A DNA stretch of 64,000 nucleotides. It comes from Cellulosimicrobium funkei. GTDB lineage: Bacteria > Actinomycetota > Actinomycetes > Actinomycetales > Cellulomonadaceae. Below are positions 45,614 to 55,350 of this stretch, in pieces. Location: the NCBI RefSeq assembly GCF_001019615.1, contig NZ_JNBQ01000004.1, positions 151,796 through 215,795 on the forward strand. Reading direction: 5' to 3'. A program made the translations under genes and the position numbers. Position 1 is the stretch's first letter. The number at the start of each line of letters is the position of its first letter. The notes beneath the pieces were generated by a model. It searched no databases, had not been told where the DNA came from, and worked only from the letters and a program-made list of their open reading frames with translations.

Positions 45614-48600
45614 TCAGCGGGCGAACGCCTGCTCGAGCAGCACGGCCTGCTGGGCCTGGTGCTTCTTCGCCGTACCGGCGGCGGTCGACGCCGACGCCGG
45701 GCGGGAGACGACGCTCACGCGCGGCAGGTCCTCCGGCAGGTTGATGTGCACGAACGACCAGGCGCCCTGGTTCTCCGGCTCGTCCTGGACCCACACGACC
45801 TCGGCGTCCGGGTACTTCGCGAGCTCGGTACGGATGCCGTCGACGTCGAGCGGGTAGAGCTGCTCGAGCCGGACGAGCGCCACGCCCTCGTCGCCGCGCT
45901 TGGTGCGCTCGGCGAGGAGGTCGTAGTAGACGCGGCCCGTGCAGAGGAGCACGCGGTCGACCTTCGCCGGGTCGGCCGTCGCGTCCGCGATGACGGGCTG
46001 GAACGTGCCGGTCGTGAAGTCCTCGACGCTCGACGCGGCGGCCTTGAGACGCAAGAGCTGCTTCGGCGTGAACACGATGAGCGGACGACGCGGGCGGGCG
46101 TACGCCTGCTGGCGCAGCAGGTGGAAGTACGACGCGGGCGTCGACGGCTGCGCGACCGTCATGTTGTCCTCCGCGGCGAGCTGGAGGAAGCGCTCGATGC
46201 GCGCGGACGAGTGGTCCGGCCCCTGACCCTCGTAGCCGTGGGGGAGGAGCATGACGACCGAGGAGTACTGGCCCCACTTCTGCTCGGCGGACGAGATGAA
46301 CTCGTCGATCACCGTCTGGGCGCCGTTGACGAAGTCGCCGAACTGCGCCTCCCACAGCACGAGCGCGTCGGGACGCTCGACCGAGTAGCCGTACTCGAAC
46401 CCGAGCGCGGCGTACTCCGACAGCGACGAGTCGTAGACCCAGAACTTGGCCTGGTCCGCCGACAGGTACAGCAGCGGCGTCCACTCGGCGCCCGTCTCGC
46501 GGTCGTGGAGGACGGCGTGGCGCTGCACGAACGTGCCGCGGCGCGAGTCCTGCCCGGCGAGGCGCACGGGCGTGCCCTCGACGAGGAGCGAGCCGAACGC
46601 CGCGAGCTCGCCGAAGCCCCAGTCGATGCCGCCCTCGACGGACATCTGCCGACGCTTCTCGAGGAGCTGCGCGAGCTTCGGGTGGACGGTGAAGCCCTCC
46701 GGCGGCGCGACGTGCACCTGGCCGACGCGCTCGAGGACCGAGCGGTCGATCGACGTCTTCCAGCCGACCATCGTGCCGGCGTCCTCCAGCTGGGACTCCG
46801 GGCGCTCGAGACCGGCGACCGGCTCGCGGTCCGCGGCGGGCGTGAACCCGCCCTCCTTGGTCTCCGTGAAGACGCGCTCGAGCTGGGCCTGGTAGTCCTG
46901 GAGGACGTGCTCGGCCTCCTCGAGCGTGATGTCACCGCGCGCGACGAGGTTCTCGGTGTAGAGCTTGCGCACCGAGCGCTTCGCCTCGATGAGGTTGTAC
47001 ATGAGCGGCTGCGTCATCGAGGGGTCGTCGCCCTCGTTGTGACCGCGGCGGCGGTAGCAGATCATGTCGATGATCACGTCGCGGTCGAACTGCTCGCGGA
47101 ACGCGAAGGCGAGCTCCGCGACGCGCACGCAGGCCTCGGGGTCGTCCCCGTTCACGTGGAAGATCGGGACCTGGTAGCCCTTGGCGACGTCCGTCGCGTA
47201 CGTCGTCGAGCGCGACGACGACGGGCCCGTGGTGAAGCCGACCTGGTTGTTGATGATGACGTGCACGGTGCCGCCCGTGCGGTACCCGCGCAGCTGCGCG
47301 AGGTTGAGCACCTCGGGAACGACGCCCTGGCCCGCGAAGGCCGCGTCGCCGTGGATGAGGATCGGCAGGACGGAGAACCCGTCGCCGCCCAGGTCGATGC
47401 GGTCCTGCTTGGCGCGCACGATGCCCTCGAGCACCGGGTCGACTGCCTCGAGGTGCGACGGGTTCGCCGCGAGGTAGACCTTCGTCGTCGCACCGGTCTC
47501 GGCGGTGAAGACGCCCTCGGTGCCGAGGTGGTACTTCACGTCGCCCGAGCCCTGCACGCTCTTCGGGTCGAGGTTGCCCTCGAACTCCGCGAAGATCTGC
47601 GCGTAGCTCTTGCCCGCGATGTTGGCGAGCACGTTGAGCCGCCCGCGGTGCGCCATGCCGATGCCGACCTCGTCGAGGCCGTTCTCCGCGGCCTTCGACA
47701 GGATCGCGTCGAGCAGCGGGATGAGTGCCTCGCCACCCTCGAGCGAGAAGCGCTTCTGCCCGACGAACTTCGTCTGCAGGAACGTCTCGAACGCCTCGGC
47801 CGAGTTCAGGCGGCGCAGGATGCGGAGCTGGTCCTCGCGCGGTGTGCGGGCGTAGCCCGACTCGAGCCGCTCCTGGAGCCACTTGCGCTGCGTGCGGTCG
47901 GCCAGGTGCATGTACTCGACGCCGACGGTGCGGCAGTAGGAGTCGCGCAGCAGACCGAGGATGTCGCGCAGGGAGGACCGGGTCCGGCCGCCGAAGCCGC
48001 CCGTGGGGAACGTGCGGTCGAGGTCCCACAGCGTCATGCCGTGGTTCTGGATGTCCAGGTCGCCGTGCTTGCGCTGGCGGTACGCGAGCGGGTCGGTGTC
48101 CGCCATGAGGTGGCCGCGCGAGCGGTAGGAGTGGATGAGCTCCGCGATCTTCGCGGGCTTGGCCGCCTCGATCTCCGCGTCCGTCGTGTTGTCGCGGACC
48201 CAGCGCACCGGCTCGTAGGGGATGCGCAGCGCCGCGAAGACGCGGTCGTAGAAGCCGTCCTCGCCGAGGAGCTTCTGCGACAGGATGCGCAGGAACTCGC
48301 CCGACTGGGCGCCCTGGATGATGCGGTGGTCGTAGGTCGACGTGATCGTCAGGACCTTCGAGATGCCCAGGCGCGCGAGGCGCTCGGTGGACGCGCCCGC
48401 GAACTCCGCGGGGTAGTCCATCGCGCCGACGCCGATGATCGTGCCCTGGCCGGCCATGAGGCGCGGGACCGAGTGCACGGTGCCGATGCCGCCGGGGTTG
48501 GTCAGCGAGATCGTCGTGCCGGCGAAGTCGTCGACGCCGAGCTTGCCGCCGCGCGCCCGGCGCACGAGGTCCTCGTAGGCCGCCCAGAACTGGGCGAAGT

Positions 48601-49435
48601 CCATCGTCTCGGCCTTCTTGATGCTCGGCACGAGGAGCTGGCGCGAGCCGTCCGGCTTGGCGAGGTCGATCGCGAGACCGAAGTTGACGTGCGCCGGCTG
48701 GTTCACCGCCGGCTTGCCGTCGAGCTGCGTGTAGCTCGCGTTCATGACCGGCATGTCCGCCAGCGCCTCGACGAGCGCGAACCCGATGAGGTGCGTGAAC
48801 GAGATCTTGCCGCCGCGGCCGCGCGCGAGGTGGTTGTTGATGACGATCCGGTTGTCGACCATGAGCTTGGCCGGCACCGCGCGCACCGACGTCGCCGTCG
48901 GCACCTGGATGCTGGCCTCCATGTTCGTCACGACGCGCGCCGCGGGGCCGCGGAGCTTCTGCACGTCGTCCGCGACGGTCTCCGCCTCGGCCGTCGGGGC
49001 GCCGGCGACCTTGAGGGCCGGGACCTGCGCGTACGGCGCGGTCGCGGGCTGGGCCGTCGCGACGGGGCGCGTCGCCCGGACCGCCTCGGCGGCGGCGTTG
49101 ACCGCGGGGTCGGCCGGGAGCTTGGGGGGCTTGACGCGCTGCGCCGCCTCGGCGGCGGCGGAGCCGTCCGTCACGGCGGCGGGGACGGCCGGCGTGGCGG
49201 GGGCCGCCGGTGCCGCGGGGGACCCGTTCACGGGCTTCGACGGCGCGCCGGCCGTCGTCGTGGCCTGCTCGGCACGCTCCGCCGGACGGTAGTCCTCGAA
49301 GAAGTCCCACCACGCGGGGTCCACCGCGTTCTTGTCCAGGAGGTACTGCTCGTACAGCTCGTCGACCAGCCACTCGTTCGCTCCGAACACGGAGCTTGCG
49401 TCGCTGATCGCCTCTGACTCAGCCTTCGGGGACAC
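45614..49435 (-). CDS. kgd: Multifunctional 2-oxoglutarate decarboxylase/dehydrogenase (E2-E1 fusion)
   Basis: TCA-cycle enzyme of 1273 residues, the actinobacterial Kgd/OdhA type. Residues 1-50 are the E1 N-terminal segment ([15 protein letters not shown]). A Pro/Ala-rich linker (60-135) leads to an E2-like succinyltransferase domain (about 165-395; [10 protein letters not shown] with His370). The ThDP-dependent E1 follows (GDAAFAGQG at 696-704, NNQ at 729-731). There is no lipoyl domain, so it must work with a separate lipoylated E2. The GTG at 49435 was chosen; the frame is open upstream, but a -10 (TAGGCT) lies at 49562-49567. A GTG at 49459 is an alternative. Confidence 0.96.
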   Translation of the reverse strand: MSPKAESEAISDASSVFGANEWLVDELYEQYLLDKNAVDPAWWDFFEDYRPAERAEQATTTAGAPSKPVNGSPAAPAAPATPAVPAAVTDGSAAAEAAQRVKPPKLPADPAVNAAAEAVRATRPVATAQPATAPYAQVPALKVAGAPTAEAETVADDVQKLRGPAARVVTNMEASIQVPTATSVRAVPAKLMVDNRIVINNHLARGRGGKISFTHLIGFALVEALADMPVMNASYTQLDGKPAVNQPAHVNFGLAIDLAKPDGSRQLLVPSIKKAETMDFAQFWAAYEDLVRRARGGKLGVDDFAGTTISLTNPGGIGTVHSVPRLMAGQGTIIGVGAMDYPAEFAGASTERLARLGISKVLTITSTYDHRIIQGAQSGEFLRILSQKLLGEDGFYDRVFAALRIPYEPVRWVRDNTTDAEIEAAKPAKIAELIHSYRSRGHLMADTDPLAYRQRKHGDLDIQNHGMTLWDLDRTFPTGGFGGRTRSSLRDILGLLRDSYCRTVGVEYMHLADRTQRKWLQERLESGYARTPREDQLRILRRLNSAEAFETFLQTKFVGQKRFSLEGGEALIPLLDAILSKAAENGLDEVGIGMAHRGRLNVLANIAGKSYAQIFAEFEGNLDPKSVQGSGDVKYHLGTEGVFTAETGATTKVYLAANPSHLEAVDPVLEGIVRAKQDRIDLGGDGFSVLPILIHGDAAFAGQGVVPEVLNLAQLRGYRTGGTVHVIINNQVGFTTGPSSSRSTTYATDVAKGYQVPIFHVNGDDPEACVRVAELAFAFREQFDRDVIIDMICYRRRGHNEGDDPSMTQPLMYNLIEAKRSVRKLYTENLVARGDITLEEAEHVLQDYQAQLERVFTETKEGGFTPAADREPVAGLERPESQLEDAGTMVGWKTSIDRSVLERVGQVHVAPPEGFTVHPKLAQLLEKRRQMSVEGGIDWGFGELAAFGSLLVEGTPVRLAGQDSRRGTFVQRHAVLHDRETGAEWTPLLYLSADQAKFWVYDSSLSEYAALGFEYGYSVERPDALVLWEAQFGDFVNGAQTVIDEFISSAEQKWGQYSSVVMLLPHGYEGQGPDHSSARIERFLQLAAEDNMTVAQPSTPASYFHLLRQQAYARPRRPLIVFTPKQLLRLKAAASSVEDFTTGTFQPVIADATADPAKVDRVLLCTGRVYYDLLAERTKRGDEGVALVRLEQLYPLDVDGIRTELAKYPDAEVVWVQDEPENQGAWSFVHINLPEDLPRVSVVSRPASASTAAGTAKKHQAQQAVLLEQAFAR

Positions 49436-49561
49436 GCGAGGATCGCCCACTTTCACACACAGGTCGCTGTCGGTCACAGTCTGAGAGCAGACGCGTGGCG
49501 GCACGCGCGAGGCGTGGGCGCCCGACGTCGGCGCAGACTCGTCCGGATTCCGGACCACTCC

Positions 49562-49567
49562 AGCCTA
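49562..49567 (-). promoter_or_regulatory. Putative kgd -10 (TAGGCT on the minus strand)
   Basis: AGCCTA on the plus strand. It would start transcription at about 49554, with a 5' UTR of about 120 nt. It rules out the earlier in-frame start at 49558 as a normal initiation site. Confidence 0.5.
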
Positions 49568-49731
49568 GGCCCTCGACGGCGGCCCAGGGGGCCGCGCGGG
49601 ACGTTCGCGCGCGGCCTGTTCGCGGGTTCTTCACGCCGCGTCTGGGCCAGGCAAACATGACCCCACGCGGACCTCGTCGGACGGCAAGATCGCGGAATTC
49701 CAGGCCATCGCGAGGTATCCGGGTCGCGCGG

Positions 49732-49747
49732 TGTGATGGATCTCACT
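49732..49747. promoter_or_regulatory. CRP/GlxR-like site TGTGATGGATCTCACT
   Basis: TGTGA-N6-TCACT matches nine of ten fixed positions of the CRP-family consensus TGTGA-N6-TCACA. It lies about 185 bp before the predicted kgd start of transcription, beyond the end of the kinase gene. GlxR, the actinobacterial CRP homologue, controls central carbon genes in corynebacteria. Confidence 0.5.
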
Positions 49748-49786
49748 CGGCGTCGCTCGCCGGTGACCGCGCTGTCGAGGACGGGC

Positions 49787-50989
49787 TCAGCGCGTGGTCG
49801 GGTCCTCGGCACCCGGGTCACCGAGCAGGTCGGGCTCGACGGGGTGGCCGTGCGCCGGAAGGGTGACGCGCATCGTCGCGCCGCTGCGGGAGTCCGCGAC
49901 CTCGATCCGCCCGCCGTGCAGGTCGATCGCCCACCGGACGATCGCCAGGCCGATGCCCGTCCCGCCCGTCGAGCCGCCCGTCGTCGTGTGCGTGCCCGTC
50001 GCGCTGGCCCGCGCGAAGCGCTCGAAGATGCGCTCGCGGTCCTCCTTCGCGATCCCCGGGCCCTCGTCCACGATCTCGAGCACGACGTCGTCGTCCACGG
50101 GGTACGCCTCGAGCCGGATCTCGCCCCCCTGGGGAGAGTGCCGGATCGCGTTCTGGAGGAGGTTCGTCACGACCTGGTGCAGACGCTCGCGGTCCGCCTC
50201 GAGCACCAGGTCGGGCGGCGTGACGTCGACGACGTACCGCAGCTGCTTCCCGGCCTCCACCATCGACACGGCCTCGGCGTTCTCCTCGAGGAAGTCGCCC
50301 ACGTCGATCTCGGTGATGTTGAGGGCCGCCGCGCCGGCCTCGATGCGCGACAGGTCCAGGAGGTAGGAGACGAGGCGCGTGAGGCGCTCCGTCTGCGCCA
50401 GGGCCATCTCCATGGTCGCGGGCGTCGGCTGCGTGACGCCGTCGACGACGTTCTCGAGCTGCGCCTGGAGCGCCGCGATGGGCGTCCGCAGCTCGTGCGA
50501 CACGTTCGCGATGAGCTCGCGGCGCACCTGGTCGCTCGTCGCGAGGTCCTCCGCCATGACGTTGAACGCGACGGCGAGCTGGCCCACCTCGTCGCGGCTC
50601 GTCGCCCGGACGCGTCGCGTGTAGTCGCCGTCGGCCATGGCGCGTGCCGCCGCCGTCATCTCGCGCAGCGGCGACGTCATCCCGCGCGCGAGGAGCTGGG
50701 TGAGCAGCAGCGACAGGACGATCGCGAGCGGGAACGTGCGCGACGGCCCGAGCTGGTTCTGGAGCCCGATCCAGGTGATGAGGACCGCGAGCGTGACCGT
50801 CGCGGCCACGAGCACGCCGAGCTTGATCTTCAACGAGCGGAAGGAGTCGAGCGGCCGGACGTCGGGCAGGTGCGGGCGGATCGTGTGCGCACGGTGCACG
50901 CCGTTCCGCGCCGGAGCGCTCGTCGAGCCGCCCGGGCCCCGGCCCGCGCCGTCCGTCGGGTCGGCCGGGTCAGCGGGGTGGGAGGTCAT
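49787..50989 (-). CDS. Sensor histidine kinase (HAMP, HisKA, HATPase)
   Basis: A 400-residue membrane kinase. The cytoplasmic N-terminus of about 55 residues is followed by two close helices (LGVLVAATVTLAVLITWIGL; FPLAIVLSLLLTQLLARGM) with almost no extracytoplasmic loop, so it may sense within the membrane. HAMP, then HisKA with LIANVSHELRTPIAALQAQL and HATPase_c with NLLQNAIRHSPQGG and GGTGIGLAIVRWAIDLHGG. The ATG at 50989 overlaps the response-regulator stop (ATGA). Confidence 0.92.
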   Translation of the reverse strand: MTSHPADPADPTDGAGRGPGGSTSAPARNGVHRAHTIRPHLPDVRPLDSFRSLKIKLGVLVAATVTLAVLITWIGLQNQLGPSRTFPLAIVLSLLLTQLLARGMTSPLREMTAAARAMADGDYTRRVRATSRDEVGQLAVAFNVMAEDLATSDQVRRELIANVSHELRTPIAALQAQLENVVDGVTQPTPATMEMALAQTERLTRLVSYLLDLSRIEAGAAALNITEIDVGDFLEENAEAVSMVEAGKQLRYVVDVTPPDLVLEADRERLHQVVTNLLQNAIRHSPQGGEIRLEAYPVDDDVVLEIVDEGPGIAKEDRERIFERFARASATGTHTTTGGSTGGTGIGLAIVRWAIDLHGGRIEVADSRSGATMRVTLPAHGHPVEPDLLGDPGAEDPTTR

Positions 50990-51789
50990 CCTGCGGGCGG
51001 CTCGAACGCGTATCCGACGCCGTGCACCGTGCGGATGAGGTCGGCCCCGAGCTTGCGGCGCAGCGCCTTGATGTGCGAGTCGACGGTGCGCGTCCCGCTC
51101 GCGTCGGCCCAGTCCCACACCTCCGCGAGGAGCCGCTCGCGCGTGAGCACCGTCTTGGGCGAGCTCGCCAGCATGACGAGGAGCTCGAACTCGGTGGGCG
51201 TGAGGTGGACCTCCTCGCCCGCGCGGTAGACGCGGCGCTGGGCCTTGTCGATCGTCACGTCGCCCACCGTCATGGGCGGGTCGGTCGGGGCGGCGCTCGC
51301 GGCCTGCGTGGCGCGGTCGACCCGGCGCAGCAGCGCCTTGATGCGCGCGACGAGCTCGCGCATCGAGAAGGGCTTCGTCATGTAGTCGTCGGCACCCACG
51401 CCGAGCCCGATGAGCATGTCGGTCTCGTCGTCGCGCGCGGTGAGCATGAGGATCGGCACGGGCTGCTCGGCCTGGATGCGCCGGGTCACCTCGAGGCCGT
51501 CGATGCCGGGCAGCATGACGTCGAGCACGATGACGTCCGGGCGCAGCCGCGTCGCGGCGTCGACACCCGAGAGCCCGTCGCGCGCGACCTCGACGCGCCA
51601 GCCCTCCGCGCTCAGGCGCTGCGCGATCGCGGTCGCGATCGCGGGCTCGTCCTCGACGACGAGGACCGTCGCCGCCTGCTGTGGCGTGCCGCCGGCCAGC
51701 GGTGCCGTCGTGGGCACGGGCCCGCGGCCCGGGACGGGACCGGCGCCCGCGCCGGTCGGTGATGCGCTCGCTGCCCTCGGATCTGCCAT
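50986..51789 (-). CDS. OmpR-family response regulator
   Basis: A 267-residue regulator with a Pro/Gly/Ala-rich N-terminal extension of about 40 residues. The receiver domain follows (VLVVEDEPAIATAIAQRL, phospho-Asp in VIVLDVMLPGIDGLE, MTKPFSMRELVARI). The winged helix shows LTPTEFELLVMLASSPKTVL and IRTVHGVGYAFEPPAG. It precedes and overlaps its kinase gene. The start at ATG 51789 is the first Met before the receiver domain. Targets unknown. Confidence 0.92.
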   Translation of the reverse strand: MADPRAASASPTGAGAGPVPGRGPVPTTAPLAGGTPQQAATVLVVEDEPAIATAIAQRLSAEGWRVEVARDGLSGVDAATRLRPDVIVLDVMLPGIDGLEVTRRIQAEQPVPILMLTARDDETDMLIGLGVGADDYMTKPFSMRELVARIKALLRRVDRATQAASAAPTDPPMTVGDVTIDKAQRRVYRAGEEVHLTPTEFELLVMLASSPKTVLTRERLLAEVWDWADASGTRTVDSHIKALRRKLGADLIRTVHGVGYAFEPPAG

Positions 51790-51927
51790 GGGATACAGCG
51801 TGGCACACGTCGGCCCAGGTCGGCCGGATTTCGCCGTCGCCCGGCACCCGGGCGGCGCACGGCCGGGCGGCCCGGCGGGAGCGGGCGCTAGCATCGTCGG
51901 CACGATGAAGAGCACCTCTCGATATCG

Positions 51928-53316
51928 GTGGAGCACCTCGTGGTAGGCGACTGGGTCATGGTCGCGCTCGGGGTGCTCCTCACCGCAGGCACCGCCGTCT
52001 TCGTGGCCAGCGAGTTCTCCCTGGTCACCCTCGACCCCGCCGTCCTCCCCGCGGGCGACGACCCCGACCAGGAGGGCGACAGACGCGGCTCCCCGCCGTC
52101 GGGCCGGGAGGCCCGTGCCGACCGCCGCGACCGCAGCGTCCGGGCCGGTCTCAAGCACCTGTCGACCGAGCTGTCGTCCGCGCAGGTCGGCATCACGCTC
52201 ACGACGATCCTCCTCGGCTACACGGCGCAGCCGGCGCTGCTCTCGCTGTTCGGCGCCGGACTGGGCGCCACGGCGCTCGGGCAGGCGGCGTCCGCCGTCC
52301 TCGCCGGCGTCCTCGCCCTCCTCGTCGTGAACTTCGTCTCGATGCTCTTCGGTGAGCTCATCCCCAAGAACTTCGCCCTGAGCGCGCCCTACGCGACGGC
52401 CCGGCAGGTCGTGCCGGTGCAGCGCCAGTTCACCAAGCTGTTCCGGCCCGTGATCGCCGTCCTCAACGGCTCTGCCAACGCGATCCTGCGCCGGGTGGGC
52501 GTCGAGCCGCGCGAGGAGCTGTCCGGTGCGCGCTCGGCGTCGGAGCTCGCGGCGCTCGTGCGCCGCTCGGCCCAGGAGGGCACGCTCGACGTCTCCGTCG
52601 CGACGCTCCTCACCAACTCGATCGAGCTCGACGAGCTGAGTGCCGTCGACGTCATGACGGACCGCATGCGGATGGTCGTGGTGGACCGTGACGCCACGGC
52701 TGCGGACGTCGTCGACGCCGCGCGGCGGACCGGGCACTCCCGGTTCCCCGTGATCGGCGAGGACCGGGACGACGTCGTCGGCCTGGTCCACCTGCGCCGC
52801 GCGGTCGCCGTCCCGTACGAGCGTCGCGACGAGGTCCCGGCGGCGGCGCTCATGGTCGAGGCGCCCCGGGTGCCCGAGACGGTGCGGCTGGGCCCGCTGC
52901 TCGTCGAGCTGCGCGGGTTCGGGCTCCAGATGGCGGTCGTGGTGGACGAGTACGGCGGCACCTCGGGCGTCGTGACGCTCGAGGACGTCGTCGAGGAGCT
53001 CGTGGGCGACGTGGCGGACGAGCACGACCCCCGCCGCTCCGGCGCGGCCCGGCGCGCGGACGGCTCCTGGCTGGTCCCCGGCGTCATGCGGCCCGACGAG
53101 CTCACCGAGGTCACCGGCCTCCGTGTGCCCGAGGACGGTGCGTACGAGACGCTCGGCGGCCTCGTCATGGCACGGCTGGGGCGCGTGCCCGTGCCGGGCG
53201 ACGAGGTCGTCGCGGGCGACGCGCGCGACCGCGTCGTGCTGCGCGTGGAGGCGATGGAGGGCCGGCGGGTCGAGCGGCTCTCGGTCCGGGCGACCCCGGT
53301 GGAGGTGGAGTCGTGA
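51928..53316 (+). CDS. CNNM/HlyC-CorC family membrane protein (first of pair)
   Basis: A 462-residue protein of the CNNM/CorC family implicated in Mg2+/Co2+ homeostasis. The DUF21 membrane domain (VALGVLLTAGTAVFVASEFS, FGELIPKNFALSAPYATARQ) is followed by a CBS pair (HSRFPVIGEDRDDVVGLVHL; MAVVVDEYGGTSGVVTLEDV) and a CorC_HlyC C-terminal domain (PEDGAYETLGGLVMARLGRV). GTG at 51928 is used; GTG at 51940 is possible. A TAGCAT at 51889-51894 may be the -10. The stop overlaps the second paralogue (GTGA). Confidence 0.92.
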   Translation: MEHLVVGDWVMVALGVLLTAGTAVFVASEFSLVTLDPAVLPAGDDPDQEGDRRGSPPSGREARADRRDRSVRAGLKHLSTELSSAQVGITLTTILLGYTAQPALLSLFGAGLGATALGQAASAVLAGVLALLVVNFVSMLFGELIPKNFALSAPYATARQVVPVQRQFTKLFRPVIAVLNGSANAILRRVGVEPREELSGARSASELAALVRRSAQEGTLDVSVATLLTNSIELDELSAVDVMTDRMRMVVVDRDATAADVVDAARRTGHSRFPVIGEDRDDVVGLVHLRRAVAVPYERRDEVPAAALMVEAPRVPETVRLGPLLVELRGFGLQMAVVVDEYGGTSGVVTLEDVVEELVGDVADEHDPRRSGAARRADGSWLVPGVMRPDELTEVTGLRVPEDGAYETLGGLVMARLGRVPVPGDEVVAGDARDRVVLRVEAMEGRRVERLSVRATPVEVES

Positions 53317-54356
53317 GCTCGACCACCGCGCTCCTCGTCGCCGTCCTGCTGCTCGCGGGCAACGCGTTCTTCGTCGGTGCCGAGTTCGCCGTCATCTCCG
53401 CGCGCCGCTCGGCGATCGAGCCGCTCGCCGCGCAGGGGAACCGCCGGGCGCAGACCGTCCTGTGGGCGATGGAGAACGTGTCCCTCATGCTCGCGTGCGC
53501 CCAGCTCGGGGTGACGGTCTGCTCCACGGGCCTCGGCGTCGTCGCGGAGCCCGCGCTCGCGCACCTCATCGAGGACCCGCTGCACGCGCTCGGCGTGAGC
53601 ACGTCCCTCGCCCACCCGATCGCGTTCGTCGTCGCGCTCGCGATCGTCGTCTACCTGCACGTGGTGCTGGGGGAGATGGTCCCGAAGAACCTCGCCGTCG
53701 CCGGTCCCGAGACGGCGGTCATGTGGTTCGGGCCGCCGCTCGTGTGGATCGGGCGCGTCCTGCGCCCGGTCATCGTCGCGCTCAACTGGCTCGCGAACCA
53801 CGCCGTCCGGGCGACGGGGGTCGAGCCCAAGGACGAGGTCGCCTCCGCGTTCACCGCGGAGGAGGTCCAGTCGATCGTCGAGCACTCCCAGGCGGAGGGC
53901 GTGCTCCGGGACGAGCAGGGCCTGCTCTCGGGGGCGATCGAGTTCTCCGAGCGCACCGCGCAGGACGTCATGGTGCCGGTCGCCGACCTCGTCACGGTGA
54001 CCGAGGGCTGCACGCCCGAGGAGGTCGAGCGCCTCGTCGCCAAGACCGGGTTCTCGCGGTTCGCCGTCGCCGACGCCTCGGGCGAGCTCGTGGGCTACCT
54101 CCACGTCAAGGACGTGCTCTACGCGGACGAGACGACGCGCTCGGCGCCGGTCCCGTCCTGGCGCGTGCGGGCGCTCGCGACCGCCGCCCCGGGCGACGAG
54201 GTCGAGGACGCGCTCCGGGCGATGCAGCGCTCGGGCGCGCACCTGGCACGCGTCGACGCGCCCGAGGGCGGCGGCGCCCTCGGCGTCGTGTTCCTCGAAG
54301 ACATCCTCGAGGAGCTCGTCGGGGAGGTGCGCGACGCCATGCAGCGTCGTCACTGA
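53313..54356 (+). CDS. CNNM/HlyC-CorC family membrane protein (second of pair)
   Basis: A 347-residue paralogue of the preceding protein, shorter because it lacks the CorC_HlyC C-terminal domain. The DUF21 domain shows VAVLLLAGNAFFVGAEFAVI and LGEMVPKNLAVAGPETAVMW. The CBS pair includes GFSRFAVADASGELVGYLHV and a terminal GVVFLEDILEELVGEV. The GTG start is coupled to the first gene. Two CNNM genes in tandem are common in actinobacteria and suggest a heteromeric membrane complex. Confidence 0.92.
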   Translation: MSSTTALLVAVLLLAGNAFFVGAEFAVISARRSAIEPLAAQGNRRAQTVLWAMENVSLMLACAQLGVTVCSTGLGVVAEPALAHLIEDPLHALGVSTSLAHPIAFVVALAIVVYLHVVLGEMVPKNLAVAGPETAVMWFGPPLVWIGRVLRPVIVALNWLANHAVRATGVEPKDEVASAFTAEEVQSIVEHSQAEGVLRDEQGLLSGAIEFSERTAQDVMVPVADLVTVTEGCTPEEVERLVAKTGFSRFAVADASGELVGYLHVKDVLYADETTRSAPVPSWRVRALATAAPGDEVEDALRAMQRSGAHLARVDAPEGGGALGVVFLEDILEELVGEVRDAMQRRH

Positions 54357-54396
54357 CGAGCGTTCCGGGCGCCGAGACCGGTCCTGAGCAGGGGAC

Positions 54397-54425
54397 TTGG
54401 CATCGTCGGAGTGCTTCGTTACTGT
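54397..54425 (+). promoter_or_regulatory. Promoter of the M15 peptidase gene (TTGGCA-N17-TACTGT)
   Basis: -35 TTGGCA at 54397-54402, 17-bp spacer, -10 TACTGT at 54420-54425: the best sigma-A-like promoter in the window. A GTTAC half-site (54418-54422) overlaps the -10, and a 6-bp hairpin (54446-54463) lies in the 5' UTR. Confidence 0.6.
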
Positions 54426-54488
54426 TCCGTGATTGATCGGTCGTCGGTGGCCCGAGAGCCACCCCGAAGGGTGAGAGGCAGGTGGCGG

Positions 54489-55298
54489 GTGGAGTCGCAG
54501 CGGACCGACGCACCCGCCCTCGAGTCCCGACGGGCACGGCGCGAGGCGGAGCAAGGCTCCCGTCGTCGTCGCCCCCAGGCGCAGGTCTCCAGCCAGCACC
54601 GCTGGATGCCGCGCATCGCCGTCCTCGGGACTCTCGCCGCCGCGACGATCGCGATGCCCCTCTCCGCCGGCGCGGACGACGGCCTCGGCACCGGGTCCCC
54701 CTTCGAGCCCGAGACGCGACCGCTGGGCCCGAGCGCGCTCGACCTCGCGACCGCCGGGTCGACGGCGCCCGCGGTCTCCCAGAGCGTCGCCGCCGCACCG
54801 CGCGTCGAGGTGCGGCGCGAGGCCGCATCCCGGTCCGCCGCGCGCGACCCGCTCCCCGGCTGCGATCCCACGGTCCGCCCCGCGGGCACCAACGGCAAGC
54901 TCGACGAGCACGCGCTGTGCGAGCTCTGGCAGGCTGGAGAGCACCTGCGGCCCGACGCGGCCGTCTCGCTGTCGGCCATGAACGAGGCCTTCCGGGCGAC
55001 GTTCGGTCGCGACCTGTGCCTCGTCTCGTCGTACCGCACGCTCTCGACGCAGGTCTCGCTCAAGTCCTCCCGCGGCGCGTTCGCCGCACCTCCCGGTTGG
55101 TCCATGCACGGGTGGGGCCTCGCGATCGACCTCTGCTCGGTCGAGACCGGCTCGCGCGAGGTCTATGCGTGGATCAACCAGAACGGTGCCACCTACGGCT
55201 GGGCCAACCCCGCCTGGGCCAAGCGCGGCGGCAGCGGCGCCTACGAGCCGTGGCACTTCGAGTTCGTCCAGGGCGTCGAGGAGATCCAGAGCTCCTGA
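54489..55298 (+). CDS. M15-family D-alanyl-D-alanine carboxypeptidase (VanY-like)
   Basis: A 269-residue exported peptidase predicted to trim peptidoglycan stem peptides. A basic N-terminus and one hydrophobic segment (MPRIAVLGTLAAATIAMPLS) form a signal peptide or anchor. A linker of about 100 residues precedes the M15 domain. Zn2+ ligands are His207 and Asp214 (SMHGWGLAID) and His256 (WHFEF); SSYRTLSTQ is the conserved helix start. Cysteine pairs suggest disulfides. The GTG at 54489 follows AGGCAGG; earlier in-frame codons overlap the promoter. Confidence 0.9.
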   Translation: MESQRTDAPALESRRARREAEQGSRRRRPQAQVSSQHRWMPRIAVLGTLAAATIAMPLSAGADDGLGTGSPFEPETRPLGPSALDLATAGSTAPAVSQSVAAAPRVEVRREAASRSAARDPLPGCDPTVRPAGTNGKLDEHALCELWQAGEHLRPDAAVSLSAMNEAFRATFGRDLCLVSSYRTLSTQVSLKSSRGAFAAPPGWSMHGWGLAIDLCSVETGSREVYAWINQNGATYGWANPAWAKRGGSGAYEPWHFEFVQGVEEIQSS

Positions 55299-55350
55299 CG
55301 CGCGGCCCGTCGCCCACCGCCGTGGCCCTCGTCGCCGTATCGTCGGAACC

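Larger units (their letters stand above)
49436..49786. promoter_or_regulatory. 351-bp upstream region of kgd
   Basis: Non-coding. It holds the putative kgd -10 (49562-49567) and a CRP-like site (49732-49747). The stretch 49640-49740 is less GC-rich than average and could hold a second promoter. No gene seen. Confidence 0.5.

Noticed and set aside
45497..49417. Very long open frame (1306 codons) antisense to kgd
   Set aside because: Arg/Glu/His/Val-rich translation with no domain. High-GC codon bias keeps antisense frames open; the opposite strand has a complete Kgd.
54426..54488. c-di-AMP (ydaO) riboswitch before the M15 peptidase gene
   Set aside because: Such riboswitches often precede cell-wall hydrolases, but the leader is only about 57 nt and lacks the conserved ydaO blocks; one plain hairpin is present.
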